Positions 26,416-34,953 of a stretch of DNA of 64,000 bases are shown here, in pieces. The stretch covers positions 434,001-498,000 of the forward strand of contig CP065007.1 in NCBI GenBank assembly GCA_016699715.1. Reading direction: 5' to 3'. The position numbers were made by a program, and so were the translations under genes. A model generated the notes under the pieces. It ran no database searches and was not told where the DNA came from. It saw nothing but the letters and a program-made list of their open reading frames with translations. This DNA comes from Candidatus Competibacteraceae bacterium. Lineage in GTDB: Bacteria; Pseudomonadota; Gammaproteobacteria; Competibacterales; Competibacteraceae. The first letter of the stretch is position 1. The number at the start of each line of letters is the position of its first letter.

Positions 26416-27975
26416 TTACCGGGTTTCTTCTAGCGGATGGATCAACCGGTCGGCTTGGTCCTCGTGCAGCGTCGTGACCGCTTCTTCCCGCCGAATGGTG
26501 CGTAAAAATGCCACGACTTGCAGGCACAGCACCAGGGAAAACGGCACCGCTCCGGTGATCGCCATGGCCTTGGCCACCGTGGCGCTGCCGGAGAACAGCA
26601 CGGCCGCGGCAATCACTGCAATCAGCACGCCCCAGGTGAGTTTGAGGGGGGTACTCGGATTAAGGCTGCCGTTGCTGGTCATCATGCTGACCACGAAGGT
26701 GCCCGAATCGGCACTGGTGACGAGGAAGATGAAGATCAGGAATACGGCCAGCACATTCAACACGCTGCTCAACGGAAAGTAGCCCAACAAGGCGAACAGC
26801 GCCCGGTTAACGTCCTCGAATATCAGTCCGGCGATCCCGCCGCCACCGTACATTTCGATGTAGAAACCGGCACCGCCGAATGCGGAGAACCAGAGCATGG
26901 AAAACAGCGTCGGCAGCAGGATCACCCCGATGCAGAATTGACGAAGGGTGCGGCCCCGACTGATCCGCGCGATGAAGATACCGACGAACGGCCCCCAGGC
27001 CAGCCACCAGATGAAATAGGTCAGTGTCCAGCTCTGGGTCCAGCCGTCCAGTCCTTCATAGGGGAACATCCGAAAGGAAATGTCCAGCAGTTGACTGAAG
27101 TAGTCGCCGATGGTGTTGACGAAGGTCTGAAGAATAAAGGTCGTAGGGCCAAAAAAGATCACGACCAGCATGATGGATACAGCAACGATCATATTGATAT
27201 TACTGAGGATCTTGATGCCTTTATCCACGCCGGTGCTGGCCGACAGCAGGAACGTCACCGTCATCAGGGCCAGGATGATGATGCTGACGGTGTGGGTATC
27301 CGGGGTGCCGAACACTTCAGTCAAACCGGAGCGCACCTGCAGGATGCCCATGGTCAGCGAGCCGGCTAGCCCGAAGATCACCGCCAGCACCCCGATGATG
27401 TCAGCGGTATTGCACCAGAAAGTGACTTGACGACCGCCTTTACCGCCAAAGGCGTGACGAATTGGCGTGGAGATCAAGGCCGGCTCGCCCTTGCGAAATC
27501 CAAAATAAGCGATGACCAGGGCGCACACGGCATAGATGGACCAGGCGTGCAGGCCCCAGTGCAGATTGGTGATCACCATGGCGGCTCGCGCGGCGGCGGG
27601 CGTCAGACCTTCCCCGCCCGGTGGCGAGTAGTAATGATACATGGGTTCGGCCGCGCCCCAGAACATCAACCCGGCGCCCATGCCCCCGGCGAATAGCATC
27701 GCCAGCCAGGATGGCGTCGAAAATTCCGGCTCATCGTTATCCGCGCCCAGCTTCAAATGCCCGTAAGGGCCGAATGCAAGAAAGATGCTGAGGATTAAAA
27801 AGCCGGTGCACATGGTGAGAAAGAACCAATCCAGGCTTTCCAACGCATAACCGGTAATACCGAGGCAGACATCGGTCATCTCTTGCGGGGCGATGATGCC
27901 CCACCCACCAATGCCAAAACTCAGCACCAGCGAGATAATCAGGACCGTGTTGAAACGAGAGGGGGCTGTTTGCAT
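26416..27975 (-). CDS. BCCT-family betaine/choline/carnitine transporter
   Basis: 519 residues from ATG 27975, which has GGAGA just upstream; the longer frame to 28074 is unlikely. Twelve membrane helices are predicted. The family signatures GMGAGLMFWGAAEP (helix 3) and the Trp-rich WTLTYFIWWLAWGPFVG segment (helix 8) are present. It has no long C-terminal osmosensor tail. It is the first gene of an operon with the fused binding-protein lipoprotein and possibly the Usp gene. Substrate is probably a quaternary ammonium compound, not determined. Confidence 0.92.
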   Translation of the reverse strand: MQTAPSRFNTVLIISLVLSFGIGGWGIIAPQEMTDVCLGITGYALESLDWFFLTMCTGFLILSIFLAFGPYGHLKLGADNDEPEFSTPSWLAMLFAGGMGAGLMFWGAAEPMYHYYSPPGGEGLTPAAARAAMVITNLHWGLHAWSIYAVCALVIAYFGFRKGEPALISTPIRHAFGGKGGRQVTFWCNTADIIGVLAVIFGLAGSLTMGILQVRSGLTEVFGTPDTHTVSIIILALMTVTFLLSASTGVDKGIKILSNINMIVAVSIMLVVIFFGPTTFILQTFVNTIGDYFSQLLDISFRMFPYEGLDGWTQSWTLTYFIWWLAWGPFVGIFIARISRGRTLRQFCIGVILLPTLFSMLWFSAFGGAGFYIEMYGGGGIAGLIFEDVNRALFALLGYFPLSSVLNVLAVFLIFIFLVTSADSGTFVVSMMTSNGSLNPSTPLKLTWGVLIAVIAAAVLFSGSATVAKAMAITGAVPFSLVLCLQVVAFLRTIRREEAVTTLHEDQADRLIHPLEETR

Positions 27976-28285
27976 ATCACATCTCCGGTGATGGTCGAGC
28001 GGCGCAACAAGACGCTTCGACGGCTCCAGTTTCGAGCCTATTTTCAATAGAAGCAATAAGTTGAAATAAAACACATTGGTTTTAGTCGACGACGATCCCA
28101 GTGAACTTAGGCCATCGGATGTTAAAACAGATTATCAATCTCCTGAGCATATTCAAAATTCTTATCAAGAACCTCGCTGGTCGGAATAATCCAAATTCCC
28201 AGTTGACCCAGCAACAAAGCCTGAGAAAACATTAAGTTGCTTTGTCGGGTTCATGTGTTTGATCTTTATCATTAAATAAAGCTAG

Positions 28286-28294
28286 TTCGACCTA
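28286..28294. repeat. Left target-site duplication of the IS4-family element
   Basis: Nine bases TTCGACCTA, repeated exactly at 29615-29623 on the other side of the element. Confidence 0.93.
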
Positions 28295-29614
28295 CATTGT
28301 ACAGGACAAAATCATCTAACCAAATGAATTTACGTTAAAATTCTGCCGGGTGGCGTATTGGTTAGAGGTAGAAAACAGCGATTTTGAGGGCTCGATCCCA
28401 ACCGTTTAAAGAGCGACTCCAGTGCCTGATGAAAAGCGTATTGCCGGGCGGATTCTTGGTGATGAAATAAACAACTTCTCAAATAATCTAATCCATAGCG
28501 AAAAAGACTTTGGGTGGGACGGCCATGTTTTTTGATCTTGATCGGTTTAATTTCATGGCGCCATTCACCAATGATATGCGCCCAACTAAATGCAATAGCG
28601 AGAAAAGCCATCCATTTTTCAAGTCGCTGGGGGTCAGTTATATGGGTGGATTCCAGATCGAATCCCCGAGTTTTTAAGCAAATGAAAAGCGTTTCGATCG
28701 GCCAGCGTTCCTTATAATTTTCCAACGCGGTTTCCGGTTGTTCTTGCGTTGCGAGAATAACGAATTCACCGTTGGCCATTTTCAGACCAATCACATAAAG
28801 AGAGTGCCCCCACACGGTTCGTTGGCCCGATAAAACCAGAGCGCTGCCACGGGGTAGGCCTCGAAAAAGATTTTCGGCGGAGACGGGGACCCCTCGGGAG
28901 TTAGAGATTTGCGTATTCTTTTTGATGCGTATTACGAATTTAATTTGATTTTCAATAAGATAACCAAACCATTGAATCCCAATAAACTCGCGATCCGCAA
29001 ACAAGCAGGCGATCATTTGCGGGCCGAAAATCGTAAGGAATCGATTCATTAATGCTATTCTTTCTTGGGTATTTGAGTTGCCTTTTTTATCTAAAGCAAC
29101 CCATAGTATAGGAAAAGCAGATCCGCGATAGACGACTCCTAAAACAAGGTAATTGATATTGACATCACCATATTTCCAATTGGTTCTATCGAGTGTCAAT
29201 TTGAACTGAAGCACAGGAATGAGACTGGCAATGAACCGGGCGACTTGATTCAGATCTAGAGAAAATTGACAAAAAAGTCGTTGAAGGCGTTTGTAATGAG
29301 AGGCCGGTTGCGCACGCCCAGGAAAGGTGACAGCAATCTTTGCGAGATTGACCGTTCCCATCTGGATGATTCCGATAATTAAATAGACGATGCAAGAGAT
29401 ACGCGCTCGGTTCCAGTGAAAATGATGATGAAGCATTTCTGCAAAGTGCCGGGTATTAAAAAAGGGGAATTCACGGAATTAACCTCGCCTGTTTTAGAAT
29501 TAATGTTATCAATCAATTAGTTATGATAACAGCAACCTCGCGATCCTACTACCCTCAAAATAGCTGTTATTTTTTATCTTAATTTTCAGCAAGTTATTTT
29601 TGTCCTGTACAATG
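28295..29614 (-). mobile_element. IS4-family insertion sequence, complete
   Basis: 1320 bp with perfect 17-bp terminal inverted repeats (28295-28311 and 29598-29614, outer sequence CATTGTACAGGACAAAA). It is flanked by a 9-bp direct repeat TTCGACCTA at 28286-28294 and 29615-29623, the target duplication. It carries one intact transposase on the minus strand. It is AT-rich relative to the host. Perfect ends and duplication point to a recent insertion. Confidence 0.95.
28330..29436 (-). CDS. IS4-family transposase (DDE)
   Basis: 368 residues, full length. The likely catalytic triad is Asp83 (LDRTNW), Asp148 (LFADREF) and Glu248 in the IS4 signature Y-x2-R-x3-E-x6-K (YKERWPIETLFICLK). Frame and motifs are intact, so the protein should be active. 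It occupies almost the whole element. Confidence 0.93.
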   Translation of the reverse strand: MLHHHFHWNRARISCIVYLIIGIIQMGTVNLAKIAVTFPGRAQPASHYKRLQRLFCQFSLDLNQVARFIASLIPVLQFKLTLDRTNWKYGDVNINYLVLGVVYRGSAFPILWVALDKKGNSNTQERIALMNRFLTIFGPQMIACLFADREFIGIQWFGYLIENQIKFVIRIKKNTQISNSRGVPVSAENLFRGLPRGSALVLSGQRTVWGHSLYVIGLKMANGEFVILATQEQPETALENYKERWPIETLFICLKTRGFDLESTHITDPQRLEKWMAFLAIAFSWAHIIGEWRHEIKPIKIKKHGRPTQSLFRYGLDYLRSCLFHHQESARQYAFHQALESLFKRLGSSPQNRCFLPLTNTPPGRILT

Positions 29615-29623
29615 TTCGACCTA
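29615..29623. repeat. Right target-site duplication of the IS4-family element
   Basis: Exact copy of 28286-28294 immediately outside the right inverted repeat. Confidence 0.93.
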
Positions 29624-29646
29624 GATAAAAAGCCAAAACCTGATGA

Positions 29647-29802
29647 GGTAATACCAATTCTGAATAGGTTTTCGTCATTCCCGCGAATGCGGGAATCCAG
29701 GCCGCCGCTGAAAAACGGGATACCCGCTTTCGCGGGTATGACGAACAGGGTGGTTATTGGCCTCCGAAAAGAACAAAACCTATCGGGAAACGATATAACG
29801 CC
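29647..29802 (+). repeat. MITE-like dispersed repeat, copy A
   Basis: About 155 bp that recurs in inverted orientation at 48973-49147 with very high identity. It contains two internal hairpins (ATTCCCGC / GCGGGAAT and ATACCCGC / GCGGGTAT). The ends are imperfect inverted repeats around TAATACC...GGTTTT. It has no coding capacity. Its left end lies 24 bases from the IS4 target duplication. Confidence 0.8.
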
Positions 29803-29822
29803 ATGAAAGAAGTCCCGTCGGA

Positions 29823-30046
29823 CGCATGAAAAAATACGGCTGAGGATACGCCGACAGCATCCTGCTGATCGATGAGAACGGGTGCTCGAAGCTGGGGCGC
29901 AGTCGGTGGGGGTGGCGCGGCAATGGTGCGGTCAACGGGGCAAAGTGGAGAACTGCCCAGTGAGGGTGTTTGTGGCGCTGAGCCGGGGGAAGCTCAGGCA
30001 ACGCGAAATGCACCGGGGCAGGCTACTTGCTGGGTGTGCAAGGTAG
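29823..30046 (+). pseudogene. Degenerate IS701-family transposase fragment
   Basis: Translating two frames joined near 29880-29884 gives ILLIDENG, then SVGVARQWCGQRGKVENC and VFVALSRG. This closely resembles the central IS701-family catalytic region (DE(S/T)G...SVGVARQWCG.LGKVENCQVGVF). A stop codon precedes the block at about 29840 and another follows at 30044. Only about 70 residues of a normal 400-plus survive, so it is a relic. It lies between the MITE copy and tRNA-Asn. Confidence 0.65.
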
Positions 30047-30122
30047 TAGCCAGTGTGGCGGTCCGCTTGTCGTTGACACCGCCATCGTTTGCTGGCGAGG
30101 GGGTAGCCGGTAGACGACGGAC

Positions 30123-30161
30123 AAAAAATTAAGAGGGCTAGGTTTTCACCTAACCCTCTTG
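30123..30161 (-). terminator. Terminator after tRNA-Asn
   Basis: Thirteen-base stem around AAGAGGG / CCCTCTT (with one mismatch or G-U) directly downstream of the tRNA on the minus strand, followed by a T-rich tract. Confidence 0.85.
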
Positions 30162-30165
30162 TATG

Positions 30166-30241
30166 TGGCTCCCCAGCGCGGACTCGAACCACGGACCCGG
30201 TGATTAACAGTCACCTGCTCTACCAACTGAGCTACTGGGGA
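30166..30241 (-). tRNA. tRNA-Asn (anticodon GTT)
   Basis: 76 nt on the minus strand. Acceptor stem TCCCCAG / CTGGGGA, D-loop AGCTCAGTTGGTAGAGC, anticodon arm with GTT flanked by CT and AA, T-loop GGTTCGAGTCC and an encoded CCA end. All arms pair. It sits at the edge of the mobile-element cluster. Confidence 0.96.
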
Positions 30242-30380
30242 ATTGTGAAGGAACGAGAATCATATTGATCCTCCCTCGTACTGTCAATCCCTGCTCAACG
30301 ACTGGTCAGGGCGATCACGTTGTCTGGTCCGGACAGGGCGCGGTATTGGCCGCCTTGAGCGGGTGTGGAGGGGAAATCAT

Positions 30381-31226
30381 TCAGGCTGCCGCGAAGAACG
30401 GCGCGAGCAGGCGGGCGCAAGGTTCCGGGTCTTCCAGATGAGGATGGTGCCCGCCGGGCAGAATTTTTACCGTCAGATCGGCGATGCGGGCATAGCGCTC
30501 CCGCATGTAGGCCCGCTTGAGCAGATAGCCATCGGCGCCGCAGATCAGCAGCGCCGGCGCCACGATACGCTCCATGTAGGCCAGGATTTGCGGTTCGCCT
30601 AAATACAGCGGCGAGACGAAGCGCAGCCGGGGATCGGTGCGCCAGCCGAAGCCGCCATCGGTCGGTCGAAGACCGCGCTCGACCAGAATCGCCGCCGCTG
30701 TCCACGACAGGCCGCCGGCCTCGCAGCGTGCCTGAATCGCGGCCTCCAGATCCGCATAAACCGGCGGGCGCTTGCGCGGCAGGGCGTCCATCTGCTCGAT
30801 GGTCTTGCGCAGGTTGGCCGGACCGTCGGCGGGGTCGCTGGTCGGTGGCCCCAAGCCCTCGATCATTGCCACCCGGTCGATCCGTTCCGGCAAGGTGGCC
30901 GCCACGAAGCTGGCGATGCCGCCGCCCAGGGAATGGCCGAGCAGAGCGAAGCGGTCCCAGCCCAGCGCGTCGGCGGCGGCGACCACATCGGGAATGAAAT
31001 CCACGAAATGGTAATGGATACCCGCCGGACGGTGCTCGGAGCAGCCATGTCCGCTCAGGTCCAGCGCTACCAGTCGCGCCTCGGGCAGCAGTGGTGCCAA
31101 GGCGTCGAAGCTGGCGGCATTGTCGAGCCAGCCGTGCAGCGCCAGCACCGGAATGCCGTCCGGCGGACCCCAGACCCGCGCCGCCAGCCGCAGATAGGGG
31201 GTTTGCAGCTCCAGTTCTTCCGGCAT
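30381..31226 (-). CDS. Alpha/beta hydrolase
   Basis: 281 residues. Oxyanion-hole motif HGWLDN (about 31-36), nucleophile elbow GHSLGG (Ser at about 97), a later acidic residue in ICGADG and the catalytic His in GGHHPHLEDP (about 263). It is related to the many cytosolic esterase/serine-hydrolase proteins with a cap between about 125 and 200. Substrate is unknown. The ABM gene lies upstream on the same strand, 13 bases away, so they are co-transcribed. Confidence 0.88.
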   Translation of the reverse strand: MPEELELQTPYLRLAARVWGPPDGIPVLALHGWLDNAASFDALAPLLPEARLVALDLSGHGCSEHRPAGIHYHFVDFIPDVVAAADALGWDRFALLGHSLGGGIASFVAATLPERIDRVAMIEGLGPPTSDPADGPANLRKTIEQMDALPRKRPPVYADLEAAIQARCEAGGLSWTAAAILVERGLRPTDGGFGWRTDPRLRFVSPLYLGEPQILAYMERIVAPALLICGADGYLLKRAYMRERYARIADLTVKILPGGHHPHLEDPEPCARLLAPFFAAA

Positions 31227-31239
31227 CGACGGGCGGCTC

Positions 31240-31563
31240 TCAAACGTCGGGCGGATAATCCCAACCCGAATCGGCCGGGAATAGATTGGCGTATTTCACG
31301 CTGCCGCGCGGTTCCGCCATCATCCCGGCCACCGCATCGCGCCAGCGCGCGTAGTGAGCGGTTTCCTTGTGTTGGACCGTAGCCTCGACCGTGCGGTAGA
31401 TCTCGACCAGTACGAAGCGGGTCGGGTCATCGGTCTGTTGGATCAGGTCGAAGCGGGCGATCCCCGCTTCCTGGAGGCTGTGGCGGGCGTTGTCCAGCGA
31501 GGCTTCCTTGAACGCCTCGACGCAATCCGGCTTGACGTGGACGAAGACATGGACAATCAGCAT
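31240..31563 (-). CDS. Antibiotic-biosynthesis-monooxygenase-fold protein
   Basis: 107 residues from ATG 31563, with GAGGAAAA upstream; a longer frame to 31827 has no fitting N-terminus. It shows the ABM ferredoxin-like fold: start VHVFVHVKPDCVEAFKEA, central EAGIARFDLIQQ, and FVLVEIYRTVEATVQHKETAHYARW. Members include YgiN and LsrG-type proteins; several act on quinones or small aldehydes. The neighbouring ubiA and ubiC make a quinone link possible but unproven. Confidence 0.85.
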   Translation of the reverse strand: MLIVHVFVHVKPDCVEAFKEASLDNARHSLQEAGIARFDLIQQTDDPTRFVLVEIYRTVEATVQHKETAHYARWRDAVAGMMAEPRGSVKYANLFPADSGWDYPPDV

Positions 31564-31652
31564 GGTGTTTTCCTCGCTTGACGGGAAATTTCCCCAGCCG
31601 TGGGTGGAAGGGCAAACGGCGTTGAGGATATCCGGGTGCGCGCCCGCCCGTT

Positions 31653-32534
31653 TCAGGCGAGGCTCGCCGGCAGATAATCCAGCAGCAACCCACAGAAAAT
31701 CGCCCGCCCGAAACCATTGTTGTTGAGGAACGCCTTGAAGCATTCGGCCGGTTCGCGGTTGCGGATCAGGTATTGCTGGTACAGGGCGAACCACGCCGCC
31801 ACGAACAGCCCCAGATAATAGATCCAACCGCGCCCGGCCAGCAGCCCCACCGCCACCAGCACGATCAGCAACGCCAGTTGCAGATAGCCGATGATCCGCT
31901 TGTCCCGCTCACCGAACAGGATGGCGGTGGATTTGACGCCGACCTTGAGATCGTCTTTCCGGTCCACCATGGCGTACTGGGTATCGTAAATCGCCGACCA
32001 GAGGACGTTGCCGAGGAACAGCAGCCAGGCCACCGGCGGCAGGCTGTCGGTCACCGCCGCGTAAGCCATCGGAATGCCCCAGCCGAACGCCGCGCCGAGA
32101 TAAAACTGCGGCAGAGAGTGCAGCCGCTTCATGAATGGATAGCTGGCGGTCAACGCCAGGCCGACGAAGGACAGCTGCACGGTCAGCGCGTTCTGGGTCA
32201 GCACCAGGGCGAAGGCCAGCAGGCTCAGCACGGCGGCGAGAGCCAGCGCTTCGCCCGCCTGGACCCGGCCAGCGGCCAGCGGCCGGTCGCGGGTGCGGGC
32301 GACATGGGGGTCGAAATCGCGGTCGGCGAGGTCGTTCATGACGCAGCCGGCCGAGCGCATCAGCACCACGCCCAGCACGAAAACGAGCACGGTGCCGCGT
32401 GGCGGTTGGCCTTCGCCCGCCAGCCACAGTGCCCACAGGGTCGGCCACAGCAGCAAATAAATACCGATGGGGCGGTGCAGGCGCATCAGCATGCCGTATT
32501 CGCGCAGGCGGTCTTCGAAGCGTTCGATATTCAT
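31653..32534 (-). CDS. ubiA: 4-hydroxybenzoate polyprenyltransferase
   Basis: 293 residues, multi-helix inner-membrane enzyme that adds the polyprenyl tail to 4-hydroxybenzoate in ubiquinone synthesis. Two Asp-rich motifs bind Mg-diphosphate: NDLADRDFD with VARTRDRPLA (about 67-86) and YDTQYAMVDRKDD (about 183-195). Its start overlaps the ubiC stop by four bases, so the two are coupled. Confidence 0.96.
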   Translation of the reverse strand: MNIERFEDRLREYGMLMRLHRPIGIYLLLWPTLWALWLAGEGQPPRGTVLVFVLGVVLMRSAGCVMNDLADRDFDPHVARTRDRPLAAGRVQAGEALALAAVLSLLAFALVLTQNALTVQLSFVGLALTASYPFMKRLHSLPQFYLGAAFGWGIPMAYAAVTDSLPPVAWLLFLGNVLWSAIYDTQYAMVDRKDDLKVGVKSTAILFGERDKRIIGYLQLALLIVLVAVGLLAGRGWIYYLGLFVAAWFALYQQYLIRNREPAECFKAFLNNNGFGRAIFCGLLLDYLPASLA

Positions 32535-33184
32535 GAGAGGAATTCAATCCGGTCGACAAGAGCCGGAGATACCGGCAAAGCGGGCAGGAAAATCTCGCAC
32601 ACCAACAGCGGGTAGCGGCCGTCGATCCAGAATGCCGAACGGCGTCCCCAAATCGCGTCCGGTGGCTCGGCAAAGCCGGCGAAGGCACGTTGGTGCAGGC
32701 GCTGGCCGGCGACGATGCGAGCGATTTCCACCGGGCCGCGGCGGACCTTGGGATCGGCGAACAGCACCTGCCCCAAGGGCCGGCTGCCCAGGCGGGTTAG
32801 CCGACGGCCTCGTCCTCTCAGGGTCCGTGCTGGAATCAGGGTGCGGGCGAACACCCAAGGTTGCCCGTCGCACAGCAGCTGGACCTCTCGGGTCCATGCC
32901 CAGGCATCCAAGCGCAGCCGCAGGGCGCCCGCTTCGTCGCGGCCGGGGCAAGTCCAGCGCTGGCTGAGCACGCGCACGCCGAATCGACCCGCGCAGACGT
33001 GGCGCAAGCGCTGGGTCAACGATCCGGCGTCGAGCAACCAGACGGACAGGCCGGTGGGTATGTCGCGCAAGAATAGCCGCGAGCGAGGATACCATCGCGG
33101 CGGAGTATTGAATGGGGTGCGGCGGTCGGCGTGCAAGATGGTTGTGGTTGTTAGTAAAGTTATTCGGTTTGGCGAGACGGGCAA
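32531..33184 (-). CDS. ubiC: Chorismate lyase
   Basis: Up to 217 residues. It releases pyruvate from chorismate to give 4-hydroxybenzoate, the first committed step of ubiquinone synthesis, feeding UbiA next door. Family features include the WTREVQLLCDGQPWVFARTLIP segment and the LGSRPLGQVLF block, ending in LLVCEIFLPALP. The start is doubtful: the longest frame begins at TTG 33184 and exceeds the usual size by about 30 residues, so a later TTG (around 33136) may be correct. Confidence 0.88.
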   Translation of the reverse strand: MPVSPNRITLLTTTTILHADRRTPFNTPPRWYPRSRLFLRDIPTGLSVWLLDAGSLTQRLRHVCAGRFGVRVLSQRWTCPGRDEAGALRLRLDAWAWTREVQLLCDGQPWVFARTLIPARTLRGRGRRLTRLGSRPLGQVLFADPKVRRGPVEIARIVAGQRLHQRAFAGFAEPPDAIWGRRSAFWIDGRYPLLVCEIFLPALPVSPALVDRIEFLS

Positions 33185-33505
33185 TTATGGCATGGTTGCC
33201 AGCTATCGGGGGAATGGCACGGATGGCGTGCTCGTTCCCGCGTTGCCGGCAACGCTTCGGGAACGCTAGTAGATAAGGCCATCGCCTGGTCGGATCGAGG
33301 CTGGATCGGCCTCTCGGGACCGCCGTGCCTTGAGTGGACCCGGATCGGCGTTCTCACCAGATGAACCAAGGTATCGGTCGGTGGAGTGGAGTCAGCGTCG
33401 TGGTGGCTTCGGGACGTGGCCGAATGCTGTTATAGTGACGAGATATCGGCGCATCGGTAATGGATTCAATCGATACCGCCGAAGTGTGGCCGGACATCCA
33501 TAACA
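33185..33505. other. Intergenic region with a nested palindrome
   Basis: No gene is seen between ubiC and the divergent antiporter. At 33233-33265 an outer repeat (CGTTCCCG / CGGGAACG) encloses a 14-base perfect palindrome (CGTTGCCGGCAACG). There is no T-tract, so a simple terminator is unlikely. Confidence 0.45.
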
Positions 33506-34678
33506 ATGCACGCTCAAAACCCCATCATCTTTTCCCTGTTTCTGATTTTCACCGGCGCGGCGCTGTTCGCCACGTTGGCGCTGTACGCGCGCCAAGCGTT
33601 GCCGATTGCCTATATCGTGCTAGGTATCTGCATCGGACCCTACGGCTTCAAGTTGATCGACAACGCTTCGGCCATTGAAGAGATGGCCCAAATCGGCATC
33701 ATGTTCCTACTGTTCCTGCTGGGCCTGGATCTGTCGCCGCAGCGGTTGCTGCAGATGTTGCGTAAGGCAACCGTGATCATGGTCGGCACCTCGCTGGTCT
33801 TTGCGTTGCTGGGAGGGGGGGTCGCCTGGTTGTTCGGCTATTCGCCCGGCGAGAGCCTGCTGGTCGGGGTGGCGATGACGTTTTCCAGCACGATCATCGG
33901 CCTTAAGCTGCTGCCGACCCGTGCCCTGCACCACCAGCATACCGGCGAAATCATCATCAGCATCCTGCTGCTGCAAGATCTGCTGGCAATCGCCGTGCTG
34001 CTGTTGCTGGAGGGGCTGGGTGGGCGCGGCTCCTCGTTGAAAGGGTTGGGCCTGCTGATCATTACCCTGCCGATGCTGTTGGGGTTCGCCTATCTGAGCT
34101 CGCGTTACGTACTGATTCCGCTGATTCGCAAGTTCGACAAGATCCGCGAATACATCTTCCTGACCGCCATCGGTTGGTGTCTGTGCATTTCGCAGGTAGC
34201 GGCCCTGCTGGGTTTGTCCTACGCCATCGGCGCTTTCATCGGCGGGGTGGCGTTGGCCACCAGCCCGATCGCGCTGTACATCGCCGATAGTCTCCGGCCC
34301 TTGCGCGATTTCTTCCTGGTGCTGTTCTTTTTCTCGTTGGGCGCCGGCTTCGATCTGGGAATGCTGGGCTCGGTGTTTTTGCCCACCTTGCTGCTGGGCG
34401 CGCTGCTCCTGGCGGTCAAGCCGTGGGTGTTCCGCGGTTTCCTGCAATGGTCTGGCGAACGGCCGCGCATCGCCATGGAAGTGGGGGTGCGACTGGGTCA
34501 GGTCAGCGAGTTTGCCCTGTTGATCGCGGTGCTGGCCCAGCAGAATCAGTTGATCGGCCGGGAGGCGTCGTATCTGGTACAGGCAACCACGCTGTTGACC
34601 TTCATCGTCTCCACGTATTATCTGGTGCTGACCTATCCGACGCCGGTGGCGATTTCCGACAGCCTGCGCCGGGATTGA
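33506..34678 (+). CDS. CPA2-family monovalent cation:proton antiporter
   Basis: 390 residues, about 12 hydrophobic segments, inner membrane. The fold and motifs (LGICIGPYG, MFLLFLLGLDL, MTFSSTIIGLKLL, LLQDLLAIAVLLL) match the Kef/CPA2 exchanger domain. The cytosolic RCK/TrkA-N domain of full KefB/KefC proteins is missing: the protein ends a few residues after the last helix. Whether it moves K+ or Na+ is unknown. Confidence 0.9.
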   Translation: MHAQNPIIFSLFLIFTGAALFATLALYARQALPIAYIVLGICIGPYGFKLIDNASAIEEMAQIGIMFLLFLLGLDLSPQRLLQMLRKATVIMVGTSLVFALLGGGVAWLFGYSPGESLLVGVAMTFSSTIIGLKLLPTRALHHQHTGEIIISILLLQDLLAIAVLLLLEGLGGRGSSLKGLGLLIITLPMLLGFAYLSSRYVLIPLIRKFDKIREYIFLTAIGWCLCISQVAALLGLSYAIGAFIGGVALATSPIALYIADSLRPLRDFFLVLFFFSLGAGFDLGMLGSVFLPTLLLGALLLAVKPWVFRGFLQWSGERPRIAMEVGVRLGQVSEFALLIAVLAQQNQLIGREASYLVQATTLLTFIVSTYYLVLTYPTPVAISDSLRRD

Positions 34679-34871
34679 GCGGCGTGGCCACCTGAGCATG
34701 GACCGTATCGTACTCCGTTGCCACAGATAATCATTGGCGAATATCCCGATTTTTCCTATAATCGCCGCCATTTTTCGGCCGAACCGAACCCAAAGGGGCT
34801 TTGGCGCGACCGGGCATCCTTAGCGATCTCTCCGGTGAACGTCCCAGTAAGAGCGACGCGCGCGGCGGGGT

Positions 34872-34899
34872 CGTGGAGCCTGACGGTTTAGGTTCCACG
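34872..34899 (+). promoter_or_regulatory. Leader hairpin upstream of transketolase
   Basis: A stem of about 12 pairs (CGTGGAGCCTGA with TTAGGTTCCACG, including two G-U pairs) and a tight loop lies about 55 bases before the tkt ATG. There is no T-tract, so it is not an obvious terminator. It is unlike any riboswitch class I can recognise. Confidence 0.4.
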
Positions 34900-34953
34900 T
34901 ATACCCGGTTCCTTCATTTTTCGTTGCTGAGTACTGTTTAGGAGAGAGAGTTC

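Noticed and set aside
28122..28232. 36-codon minus-strand frame between the BCCT gene and the IS4 element
   Set aside because: Its sequence (LGIWIIPTSEVLD) looks protein-like and could be a gene remnant, but it is too short and unrecognised to call.
29872..30132. 86-codon plus-strand frame in the IS701 fragment
   Set aside because: Alternative frame of the transposase relic; Gly/Arg-rich and without homology-like content.
33233..33265. Nested palindrome as a terminator of ubiC or the antiporter
   Set aside because: No T-tract on either strand and it lies upstream of both genes; kept only as a structural note.
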